64,000 bases of DNA from Paenibacillus sp. J23TS9 (GTDB lineage: Bacteria > Bacillota > Bacilli > Paenibacillales > Paenibacillaceae), in assembly GCF_018403225.1 (NCBI RefSeq), contig NZ_BOSG01000001.1, positions 992,001 through 1,056,000 on the forward strand, given 5' to 3'. The notes under the pieces were generated by a model. The model saw only the letters and a list, made by a program, of their open reading frames with translations, made no database searches and was not told where the DNA came from. The translations under genes were made by a program, and so were the position numbers. Below are positions 1-7,895 of this stretch, piece by piece; position 1 is the stretch's first letter; each line of letters starts with the position of its first letter.

Positions 1-870
1 ATAGAAGGTCAGAGGCTGCAGCAGCTGTATCTACGGGCAGAACGTGAACATGCACGGAAGCTTCGGCATGAGCTCGGCAATACATCATCTCTCATGCTGG
101 GGATGGATCCGGAATTTCTGATTGTAGAACCCGGTGACCATGAGGTTGTACCTGCATCCCGCTATCTGGACCGGGAAGGTGAAGTCGGATGTGATGCGGT
201 GCATGGAGACGGGATAACCACATATCCCATTGCCGAGCTGCGGCCGCAGCCGAGTGCGAATCCCCGGGGACTGCTGGTCGGATTGATGAGAACGATGCGG
301 ATGGCAGGGGAGATGATCACGGACCGGTCACTGCTTTGGCTGGCCGGAGGCATGCCGAAGACAGGACTGCCGCTCGGAGGCCATCTTCATTTCAGCGGCA
401 TCGAGCTGACAGCTGAGCTGCTGAGGACGCTGGATAATTATCTTACTCTACCGGTCTCCGTTCTGGAGGCGCCGAGCAGTCAGTTAAGACGTCCGAAATA
501 TGGTTATCTCGGAGATTTCCGCAGGCAACCGCATGGAGGCTTTGAGTACAGGACGCTGCCCAGCTTCCTTGTCTCCCCTCTTTTGACCAAAGGGATTGTA
601 TATCTCTCCTACCTGATTGTTACCAATTATCGGACACTTTCCCGCCGTCCTCTTGAAGATGAAGACCGGATACATCAGGCCTACTATAGGGGGCAAAGGG
701 AGAAGATACGTGAATGCCTCGAGCCGATGGTCGCAGATCTTCAGGCTCTGGAGAAGTATAAGGAAGTGGAATCGTATATCGACCCACTCCTCCGTCATAT
801 CCGGCAAGGTGGCGTCTGGAATGAATTTCGTGATATTAGACCGCTCTGGAATATTCCCTTTCAGCCTTGA
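1..870 (+). CDS. Putative amidoligase domain protein, C-terminal part (partial at window start)
   Basis: The frame is open from base 1 to a TGA at 868-870, so the N-terminus lies outside the window. The visible ~289 residues contain the stretch MLGMDPEFLIVEPG, an acidic start typical of the COOH-NH2 ligase / phiEco32-like amidoligase type 2 fold, followed by GGHLHFSGIEL and FEYRTLPSFL, which resemble the ATP-grasp/glutamine-synthetase-like core of that family. Such proteins are predicted to form amide bonds on peptides or cell-surface material; the substrate here is unknown. It lies just upstream of mutS, an arrangement I associate with Paenibacillus. The family call is from motif recall, not a search. 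An internal ATG at 94 is in the same frame, but continuity upstream argues that it is not the true start. Confidence 0.6.
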   Translation: MEGQRLQQLYLRAEREHARKLRHELGNTSSLMLGMDPEFLIVEPGDHEVVPASRYLDREGEVGCDAVHGDGITTYPIAELRPQPSANPRGLLVGLMRTMRMAGEMITDRSLLWLAGGMPKTGLPLGGHLHFSGIELTAELLRTLDNYLTLPVSVLEAPSSQLRRPKYGYLGDFRRQPHGGFEYRTLPSFLVSPLLTKGIVYLSYLIVTNYRTLSRRPLEDEDRIHQAYYRGQREKIRECLEPMVADLQALEKYKEVESYIDPLLRHIRQGGVWNEFRDIRPLWNIPFQP

Positions 871-890
871 TGATGATATCCTTTGATTTC

Positions 891-899
891 TGCTATAAT
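891..899 (+). promoter_or_regulatory. Extended -10 promoter of mutS
   Basis: TGCTATAAT matches an extended -10 element (TGnTATAAT). It sits in the 65-bp gap between the amidoligase gene and mutS. No good -35 is spaced 17 bp upstream, consistent with an extended -10 promoter. Confidence 0.5.
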
Positions 900-935
900 A
901 GGGCATGAGCAAAGTTCGAGGTTTGGAGGTAAGTC

Positions 936-3611
936 ATGGCACAATATACGCCAATGATTGAACAATATTTAGCAGTGAAGGAACAAGCGCAAGACGCTTT
1001 CCTTTTTTTTCGTCTAGGCGATTTTTATGAAATGTTTTTTGAAGATGCAGTGAGGGCATCAAGAGAGCTTGAGATTACCTTGACCGGCCGCGAAGGCGGT
1101 GGGGTTGAACGAATTCCGATGTGCGGAGTACCATACCATTCGGCTGAAGGCTATATCCAGCGCCTGATTGAGAAAGGCTATAAAGTGGCCATTTGTGAGC
1201 AAATGGATGATCCGGCTGTCACGAAGGGCATGGTACGCCGTGAAATTGTCCGTGTGGTGACCCCGGGAACCATTATGGAAGGGAAGACCATTGCTGACAA
1301 ATCCAATAATTATCTGGTATGTGTGACAGAGAGTGACAGAATGATGTCGCTTGCTGCATGTGATATCTCGACAGGTGAACTGTATGTCACGTCGGTTCCT
1401 TCCTCTGTGGAATGGCTGCGCGATGAAATCGGCATTTATGAACCTGCGGAAATGATTGGCGACAGCGGGGTTCTGGAGCTGATTCAAACGGAACAAATGC
1501 AGTGGAGCCGTCCGGTTGTGTATACACCTTGGGAGAAAAAAGATGAGAAGCTGGTGCGGAGCCAATTCGGTGAAGCGGCCTGGGCCAGACTGGATCCCGA
1601 GCGCCAGCACTGCGTGTCTGTTCTCATTTCCTATCTGAGTGAGACCCAACGCCGCTCTTTGGGGCAGCTGACTCAGTTCTCGCCGTATGAACCCGGGCAT
1701 TACATGATTCTGGATCCATTTACTCGGCGGAATCTGGAGCTTGTGGAGACAGTACGTGATCGCTCGAAGAAGGGATCTCTGCTATGGCTTTTGGATCGTA
1801 CTCAGACGTCGATGGGAGCAAGACTTTTGCGGAGGTGGATCGATAAGCCGCTTCTTCACCGTAAACCTATTGAAGAACGCCTGGAGGCGGTAGATCATCT
1901 CTATAACCAGTTTATTCTTCGTGAGGATTTAAAGGCCTCATTAAATGAGATTTATGATTTGGAGCGGCTTGTGGCAAGAATTGCTTTTGGAAACGCCAAC
2001 GGGCGTGATCTGAATGCATTAAAAGTATCGCTGCAGCAAATTCCCGCCCTTAAGGAGCTCTGCGCGACTTCCTCTTCTAGCACGCTTCGCCGCATCGCCG
2101 GTGAAATGGACGAATGTACGGATCTTAGCGAGGCCATTGATCTGACGATTGTGGAGGATCCTCCCGTATCCGTTCGGGATGGGGGTCTCATTAAGCCAGG
2201 CTGCCATGACCATCTGGATGAACTGCGGGAAGCAAGCGTTAACGGGAAGCGCTGGATCGCGGAGCTTGAAGCCAAAGAACGCGAGGTCACAGGCATCCGC
2301 TCACTGAAGATCGGCTTTAATAAAGTGTTCGGATACTATATTGAGGTGACCAAGGCCAATGTAAGCTCCTTGCCTGAAGGCAGATATGAACGCAAGCAGA
2401 CGCTGACTAACGCAGAGCGTTATGTGACACCCGAGCTGAAAGAGAAGGAAGGACTAATTCTTGAAGCTCAGGAAAAGATGGTAGACCTGGAATACACTCT
2501 ATTCACAGAACTCAGGGAAAAGCTTGCTGCTGAAATCTCGAGATTGCAGCTGCTGGCCGAAAAAGTGGCAGAGCTTGATGTGTACCAGTCACTGGCCGCA
2601 GTCAGCGCCGAGCAGGGCTTCGTAAAACCTGATCTGACGGATGGATATGATCTGATTGTGGAAGCAGGAAGGCATCCGGTAGTCGAGGCGGTTATGAAGG
2701 ATTCCTCGTTCATTGCCAATGCGACGCGTCTGAGCCGTGAGGAGGCAGGGATTCTGCTGATTACCGGTCCGAACATGGCAGGTAAGAGCACGTATATGCG
2801 TCAGGTAGCACTCATTTCCATCATGGCTCAAATGGGCTGCTTCGTACCGGCAGGAAAGGCCGAAGTACCTATGACAGATCGTATCTTCACACGGATTGGT
2901 GCTGCGGATGACCTGATTGGCGGACAGAGCACGTTTATGGTGGAGATGGCCGACATTCAGGTCATGACGGAAAAAGCAACGCCGCGAAGCCTGATTATCA
3001 TAGACGAGCTGGGTCGGGGTACCTCGACCAGTGAAGGCATGGCCATCGCTCAAGCCGTCATTGAATATGTGCATGATACCATTGGCTGTAAGTCACTCGT
3101 GTCAACGCATTTTCATGAGCTTGCCCACTTGGAGGAAAGCCTGAAAGGACTAAGAAATTATTCCATGGCGGTACAGGAAAGCGGAGAAAATGTTCACTTT
3201 CTGCGCAAGCTGGTGCCTGGTCCTGCAGGAAGCAGTTACGGCATCTACTGTGCCCGCTTGGCAGGTCTGCCTTCATCGATTATTGGACGGGCTTATACTT
3301 TACTGCAAGGGCTTGAACAGAGCGTTTCACAAGCAGCTGTAGGGCTCGAGGAAGTGGAACAATCTACTGCAACAATGGAGTCTGCGGCACCAGCAGAGCC
3401 TGTCCATGTCTCCAATGAAGTCGTCCAGATGTCCATTTTTGGAGAAGAGGAAATAAAACCTGCTTCGAAGGCTGCGGCACCTGCTGAAAAGGTAGACCCA
3501 TCGCTCATACATATCGTGGAAACGATCAAGAGTGTAGATGTCATGAATATGACGCCGCTTCAGGCGATGCAGCTGCTGAATGAATTAAAAATGAAAGCCA
3601 GGGATCTGTAA
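936..3611 (+). CDS. mutS: DNA mismatch repair protein MutS
   Basis: This 891-residue protein has the usual MutS length. The mismatch-reading Phe-X-Glu motif is at F30-Y31-E32 (DFYEMF). The ATPase domain carries Walker A GPNMAGKST at about residues 611-619 and the Walker B/signature region LIIIDELGRGTST further on. MutS binds mismatches and small loops as a dimer and recruits MutL. A GGAGG ribosome site precedes the ATG at 936. A linker rich in Ala and Glu (about residues 800-860) precedes the C-terminal helical segment. mutL follows 46 bp downstream, so the two are probably co-transcribed from the extended -10 promoter at 891. Confidence 0.98.
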   Translation: MAQYTPMIEQYLAVKEQAQDAFLFFRLGDFYEMFFEDAVRASRELEITLTGREGGGVERIPMCGVPYHSAEGYIQRLIEKGYKVAICEQMDDPAVTKGMVRREIVRVVTPGTIMEGKTIADKSNNYLVCVTESDRMMSLAACDISTGELYVTSVPSSVEWLRDEIGIYEPAEMIGDSGVLELIQTEQMQWSRPVVYTPWEKKDEKLVRSQFGEAAWARLDPERQHCVSVLISYLSETQRRSLGQLTQFSPYEPGHYMILDPFTRRNLELVETVRDRSKKGSLLWLLDRTQTSMGARLLRRWIDKPLLHRKPIEERLEAVDHLYNQFILREDLKASLNEIYDLERLVARIAFGNANGRDLNALKVSLQQIPALKELCATSSSSTLRRIAGEMDECTDLSEAIDLTIVEDPPVSVRDGGLIKPGCHDHLDELREASVNGKRWIAELEAKEREVTGIRSLKIGFNKVFGYYIEVTKANVSSLPEGRYERKQTLTNAERYVTPELKEKEGLILEAQEKMVDLEYTLFTELREKLAAEISRLQLLAEKVAELDVYQSLAAVSAEQGFVKPDLTDGYDLIVEAGRHPVVEAVMKDSSFIANATRLSREEAGILLITGPNMAGKSTYMRQVALISIMAQMGCFVPAGKAEVPMTDRIFTRIGAADDLIGGQSTFMVEMADIQVMTEKATPRSLIIIDELGRGTSTSEGMAIAQAVIEYVHDTIGCKSLVSTHFHELAHLEESLKGLRNYSMAVQESGENVHFLRKLVPGPAGSSYGIYCARLAGLPSSIIGRAYTLLQGLEQSVSQAAVGLEEVEQSTATMESAAPAEPVHVSNEVVQMSIFGEEEIKPASKAAAPAEKVDPSLIHIVETIKSVDVMNMTPLQAMQLLNELKMKARDL

Positions 3612-3657
3612 CTATATATGGCTTTGATATAAGGATATGAGATAAGGGGTGACGGAT

Positions 3658-5646
3658 ATGGCAAAAATTCATATATTGGACGAGCATATTGCCAACCAGA
3701 TTGCTGCCGGTGAAGTGGTGGAGCGTCCAGCTTCCGTTGTAAAGGAACTCGTGGAGAACTCTATTGACGCCGGCGCGACCCGCATCGAGGTTCATGTGGA
3801 GGAGGGAGGGCTTGTAAGCATCCGGGTGTCAGATAACGGCTCAGGAATCGAGCCTGATGACTGCGGGACAGCCTTTTACCGCCACGCAACCAGTAAAATT
3901 GAAAACAGTCGGGATTTGTTTCACATAACGAGTCTGGGTTTCCGCGGTGAAGCTCTACCCAGTATTGCAGCCGTAGCCAAGGTCGAACTGGTGACTTCGA
4001 ACCGGGATGACGGCATGGGACGGCGAATCCGCATGGAGGGTGGCAAGCTTCTGGTGGAGGAGGATACGCCTGCACCGCGCGGAACAGATATCCATGTGAA
4101 GGAGTTATTTTTTAATACACCGGCGAGACTGAAATATATGAAGACCATTCAGACTGAGCTCGGTCACATCTCTGATTTTATGTACCGGATTGCTCTTTCC
4201 CATCCGGAAATTGCCATCACGCTGCGTCATAATGAGAATCAGCTGATTAAAACGCTTGGAAATGGCGATTTGCTCCAGGTTATTGCGGCCGTGTATGGCA
4301 CACAAGCCGCTAAAGCGATGCTGCCGATCCAAGCAGAGAATCTTGATTTTGGAATTAGCGGTTATGTGAGTTTGCCGGAATGGACAAGATCGAACAGAAA
4401 TGGGATATCTACCATTGTTAATGGAAGGTATATCCGGAATTACGGTCTGAATCAAGCGATTCAACGCGCTTATCATACGCTGCTTCCGATCAACAGATTT
4501 CCGCTGGCTGTGCTGGAAATCAAAATGCATCCATCTCTTGTGGATGTTAACGTGCATCCGGCCAAGCTGGAAGTCCGGTTCAGTAAAGAACAGGAGCTGT
4601 ATCCGTTTGTCGAGGAGAGTATCCATCGTGTCCTGCGTCATGAGATCTTGATTCCTCAGGCCGTTAAGCAAAATATAGGCGGCAAGAACAGCAGTTCATT
4701 TGTTCAGGAGCAGTTCCATTTTCCTAACCGGAGCGCGCAAGCTGATCCGGCGGCAGAAACGGCTTCAGCCTCAGAAACAGTGAATTTGCCAACAACTTCG
4801 GATCAGGCGCCATCTGCGAATAATTTCAGTAGCAATGAGCTCTTTTCACAGAAATCCAAAGAACAAAGCAAACCATACAGTTCAAGCGGATATTCGGATC
4901 GAGTACAGGGACAATGGCAAACTGGCAGCAGCGTGATTAGAGAAGAACGGCCAACCACCTATCGCGGGGGTTCCGTTCCCGCCCAGCGGGGCAGTCAGAG
5001 CTCTAATCCAGAGCTGGCCAGCAGATTATTGGCTCCTTCTGCGGACAGTCAAGCGGAAATACCGTCGTTTCCTGAATTGACACTAATTGGGCAGCATCAC
5101 GGTACCTACCTGATCGCACAAAACGATCAAGGACTGTATCTGATTGATCAGCATGCGGCCCATGAACGTGTGAATTATGAATTTTATTATGAAAAATTTG
5201 GGCAGCCGGCGAATGCCTCCCAGGAACTCCTGCTGCCGATCACGCTGGAATTCACACCTTCCGAGACCGATCAGCTGAAGGACAGGCTGCAATGGTTTGA
5301 GCAGGTAGGTGTGTACCTGGAGCATTTTGGGGGCCAGACGTTCCGCGTCCGTTCCCATCCTTACTGGTTTCCTAAGGGCGAGGAAAAGGAGCTTATCGAA
5401 GAGATGGCAGAATGGGTTTTGGGTGAACGCATGATTGACCTGGCGAAGCTCAGAGAGAAATCATCGATTCTGTGCTCCTGCAAGGCATCCATCAAAGCAA
5501 ATCAGAAGCTGACAGAGCAGGAAGCCAACACGTTGCTTGACCGTTTGGGAGCTTGCAGACAGCCATACACTTGTCCACATGGGCGGCCGATCGTGGTTTC
5601 TTTTTCAACCTACGATCTGGAAAAGCTTTTTAAGCGGGTCATGTAA
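3658..5646 (+). CDS. mutL: DNA mismatch repair endonuclease MutL
   Basis: The N-terminus is a GHKL ATPase (IANQIAAGEVVERPASVVKELVENS; later GFRGEALPSI), with a Ser/Gln-rich linker at about residues 340-470. The C-terminal domain has the endonuclease motif DQHAAHERVNYE starting near residue 497, plus CSCKASIKANQ and CPHGRP, which build the metal site of nicking MutL proteins. This is therefore a nicking MutL, as in Bacillus and unlike E. coli. I start it at ATG 3658 because AAGGGG at 3644-3649 is 8 nt upstream; a GTG at 3649 overlaps that site and would add three residues. It belongs to the mutS operon. Confidence 0.97.
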   Translation: MAKIHILDEHIANQIAAGEVVERPASVVKELVENSIDAGATRIEVHVEEGGLVSIRVSDNGSGIEPDDCGTAFYRHATSKIENSRDLFHITSLGFRGEALPSIAAVAKVELVTSNRDDGMGRRIRMEGGKLLVEEDTPAPRGTDIHVKELFFNTPARLKYMKTIQTELGHISDFMYRIALSHPEIAITLRHNENQLIKTLGNGDLLQVIAAVYGTQAAKAMLPIQAENLDFGISGYVSLPEWTRSNRNGISTIVNGRYIRNYGLNQAIQRAYHTLLPINRFPLAVLEIKMHPSLVDVNVHPAKLEVRFSKEQELYPFVEESIHRVLRHEILIPQAVKQNIGGKNSSSFVQEQFHFPNRSAQADPAAETASASETVNLPTTSDQAPSANNFSSNELFSQKSKEQSKPYSSSGYSDRVQGQWQTGSSVIREERPTTYRGGSVPAQRGSQSSNPELASRLLAPSADSQAEIPSFPELTLIGQHHGTYLIAQNDQGLYLIDQHAAHERVNYEFYYEKFGQPANASQELLLPITLEFTPSETDQLKDRLQWFEQVGVYLEHFGGQTFRVRSHPYWFPKGEEKELIEEMAEWVLGERMIDLAKLREKSSILCSCKASIKANQKLTEQEANTLLDRLGACRQPYTCPHGRPIVVSFSTYDLEKLFKRVM

Positions 5647-5695
5647 ATGAATACTGCTGTAAAATACTGATAATTATCGATGAATGGAGATTGAC

Positions 5696-6478
5696 ATGAT
5701 TATTACAACAGGGGACAAGGCCGGAGAGAAGATTATTAGCCGTGCTGAGGCCCTGGCATCCCGCACCGGGAGCTTATATGTACCAAGGCGCCATACCTCA
5801 TTGCCGAAGATGGCCGGTATGCATGGGAATACGGATATCATCGTTGTTTTAGATGGAGGTGCCAGGCTGGTCAGAGCAGGCGAGGATCCCATGGCTTTTC
5901 ACCCCAGTATGGGATTTGTTCGCGCGAAACGGATTATTAGGGGAGAAAATGATCCCATGATCGATTCGGCCCATATGAGTGAGGGTAATAGCGTATTGGA
6001 TTGTACGGCCGGGCTTGGCACGGATGCACTGGTTTTCGCGGTTAAAGGCGGATTGAACGCCAAGATAACGGCAGTGGAAAGCTCTCCCTCGCTGGCTGCG
6101 CTCCTATCAGAAGGACTGGCATACTACACCTCGGGCGTTGAAGAGATCAATGCAGCTATGCGGCGCGTGAACGTTCTGAATCAGCATCATCTGGATGTAC
6201 TCCGCTCATTGCCGGATGGCAGTATGGACATCGTCTATTTCGATCCGATGTTTCGCGAGCCGCTCATGGACTCATCAGCAATTAGGCCTTTGCGGTGGTT
6301 TGCCAACAGCGACCCACTGACCGAAGAGAGCATTAGAGAAGCCGTCAGAGTTGCCCGGAAAACGGTGGTACTGAAGGAAAAACAAGGCAGTGGCGAGTTT
6401 GCCCGTCTCGGATTCTCGGAGCGGGAACGAGCCCATTCTAAAATTTCATATGGAGTGATCACCGTTGACAGGACTTAA
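5696..6478 (+). CDS. Class I SAM-dependent methyltransferase (RsmJ-like family)
   Basis: This protein of about 260 residues has a Rossmann SAM-binding motif VLDCTAGLGTDALVFA and a catalytic-loop motif YFDPMFREP, as in the DPMFP motif of the PF04445/RsmJ family that methylates guanine in 16S rRNA. The assignment to RsmJ function is inference; only the family is visible. GGAG at 5686-5689 lies 6 nt before ATG 5696, which I prefer to the in-frame ATG at 5684. The gene lies 49 bp after mutL and overlaps miaA by 14 bp, suggesting translational coupling in the mutSL-miaA-hfq operon. Confidence 0.8.
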   Translation: MIITTGDKAGEKIISRAEALASRTGSLYVPRRHTSLPKMAGMHGNTDIIVVLDGGARLVRAGEDPMAFHPSMGFVRAKRIIRGENDPMIDSAHMSEGNSVLDCTAGLGTDALVFAVKGGLNAKITAVESSPSLAALLSEGLAYYTSGVEEINAAMRRVNVLNQHHLDVLRSLPDGSMDIVYFDPMFREPLMDSSAIRPLRWFANSDPLTEESIREAVRVARKTVVLKEKQGSGEFARLGFSERERAHSKISYGVITVDRT

Positions 6479-7457
6479 TACAACCGAGAATAAACCGAAG
6501 CTGCTGGTGCTTGTAGGACCTACGGCCGTCGGTAAGACAAAGCTGAGTATTGAGCTTGCAAAAGAGCTGAATTGCGAAGTCATTTCTGGAGATTCCATGC
6601 AGGTTTACCGGGAGATGGATATTGGTACTGCCAAAATCAACCAGAACGAAATGCAGGGGATTCCGCATCATTTAATCGATATTCACTCTCCGGATGAGCC
6701 TTATTCCGTTGCTGAATTCCAGGAACAGAGCCATCAGCTCATCCAGGAAATTCATGCGCGCGGGAAGCTGCCTTTCATCGTTGGCGGGACGGGTTTGTAT
6801 GTGGAATCGGTCTGCTATGATTATCAATTTGCCCAGGTGGGTGAAGACAAGGCTTTTCGCGATGAGCAGGCTGCGTTTGCCGAGGAGCAAGGAGCTGAAG
6901 CCCTGCATGCCAAGCTGATGGCGGTGGATCCGGTCAGTGCTGAAAAACTGCATCCCAATGATCAGAGACGGATTATTAGGGCTTTGGAAATCTATCATTT
7001 GACGGGAATCGCTCTTTCGGCCCAGTTGGAGGGACAAACCCGGGAATCTCCGTATCAATTATGTCTCGTCGGTTTGACAATGGATAGGCAAATGCTATAT
7101 AAACGTATTGAAGCCCGTATTGATGAAATGCTGACGCAGGGTTTGGTAGAAGAAGTCTCTTCTCTGCTGGAAAAGGGCTACGGAACAGATCTGGTCTCCA
7201 TGCAGGGGCTGGGTTATAAGCAAATCATATCCTATCTTCGAGGCCGCGAATCTCTGGATGAGGCGGTTATGATCCTGAAGAGAGACACACGCCGGTTCGC
7301 CAAACGCCAGCTGTCCTGGTTCCGCCATATGAAGGATATCTCATGGGTGGACGTCACGGAGCCCGTAAATTTTTCTGCTAAATTAGCGGAAATCCGTGAT
7401 ATAATAGCAGGAAAGTTTCTCTCAAATCTTGAATATACTTCAAAACAATCTAAATGA
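6465..7457 (+). CDS. miaA: tRNA dimethylallyltransferase MiaA
   Basis: The P-loop GPTAVGKTKLSIELA, the motif GDSMQVYREMDIGTAK, and GGTGLYVESV in the middle are characteristic of MiaA. The enzyme transfers a dimethylallyl group to A37 of tRNAs reading UNN codons. The start is a TTG at 6465, 9 nt after GGAG (6452-6455), and it overlaps the end of the preceding methyltransferase by 14 bp. Its length of 330 residues is normal. hfq follows 20 bp downstream, the same miaA-hfq order as in many bacteria. Confidence 0.96.
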   Translation: MTGLNTTENKPKLLVLVGPTAVGKTKLSIELAKELNCEVISGDSMQVYREMDIGTAKINQNEMQGIPHHLIDIHSPDEPYSVAEFQEQSHQLIQEIHARGKLPFIVGGTGLYVESVCYDYQFAQVGEDKAFRDEQAAFAEEQGAEALHAKLMAVDPVSAEKLHPNDQRRIIRALEIYHLTGIALSAQLEGQTRESPYQLCLVGLTMDRQMLYKRIEARIDEMLTQGLVEEVSSLLEKGYGTDLVSMQGLGYKQIISYLRGRESLDEAVMILKRDTRRFAKRQLSWFRHMKDISWVDVTEPVNFSAKLAEIRDIIAGKFLSNLEYTSKQSK

Positions 7458-7477
7458 AACGTTGGGGGTACGGGTAA

Positions 7478-7717
7478 ATGAACAAATCCATTAATATCCA
7501 AGATACATTCTTAAACCAGCTGCGCAAGGAAAACATCCCAGTTACCATTTTTCTCGTAAACGGATTTCAGATTCGCGGCACCATCAAAGCTTTCGATAAC
7601 TTTACTGTAGTTGTCGATTCCGATGGCAAGCAGCAGATGCTGTTCAAGCACGCTATCTCCACTGTTACACCTCAACGCAATGTTTCATTGATGCAAGAAA
7701 CGCCAAACGAGGGCTAA
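7478..7717 (+). CDS. hfq: RNA chaperone Hfq
   Basis: At 79 residues with an Sm fold, it contains the Sm1-like stretch [22 protein letters not shown] and the Sm2-like [12 protein letters not shown], both typical of Hfq. Hfq forms a hexameric ring that binds sRNAs and mRNAs. The C-terminal tail is short, as in Bacillota. It ends the mutS-mutL-methyltransferase-miaA operon, and a small hairpin terminator candidate lies about 110 bp downstream. Confidence 0.97.
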   Translation: MNKSINIQDTFLNQLRKENIPVTIFLVNGFQIRGTIKAFDNFTVVVDSDGKQQMLFKHAISTVTPQRNVSLMQETPNEG

Positions 7718-7827
7718 CGGACGTAATTTGAAACTTTTTTGGATGATTTTCGTTTAAGTATATAGACTTCAGTAAGCCGGCGATCTGCTGCGTTTGCTAA
7801 TGTCTGTAGGCATAGGACTGGAGCGGA

Positions 7828-7852
7828 GCAACCTTGTCGAGGTTGTTCTTTT
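7828..7852 (+). terminator. Rho-independent terminator candidate between hfq and the PBP gene
   Basis: A 7-bp stem GCAACCT/AGGTTGT with a 5-nt loop is followed by TCTTTT. It would end the mutS-hfq operon. It also lies 36 bp before the ribosome site of the downstream PBP gene, so it could act as a leader attenuator if the PBP promoter is upstream of it. Confidence 0.5.
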
Positions 7853-7895
7853 CATTCCAAAACTTGAATGATCCTAAAGGGAGTCAGGAGGCACC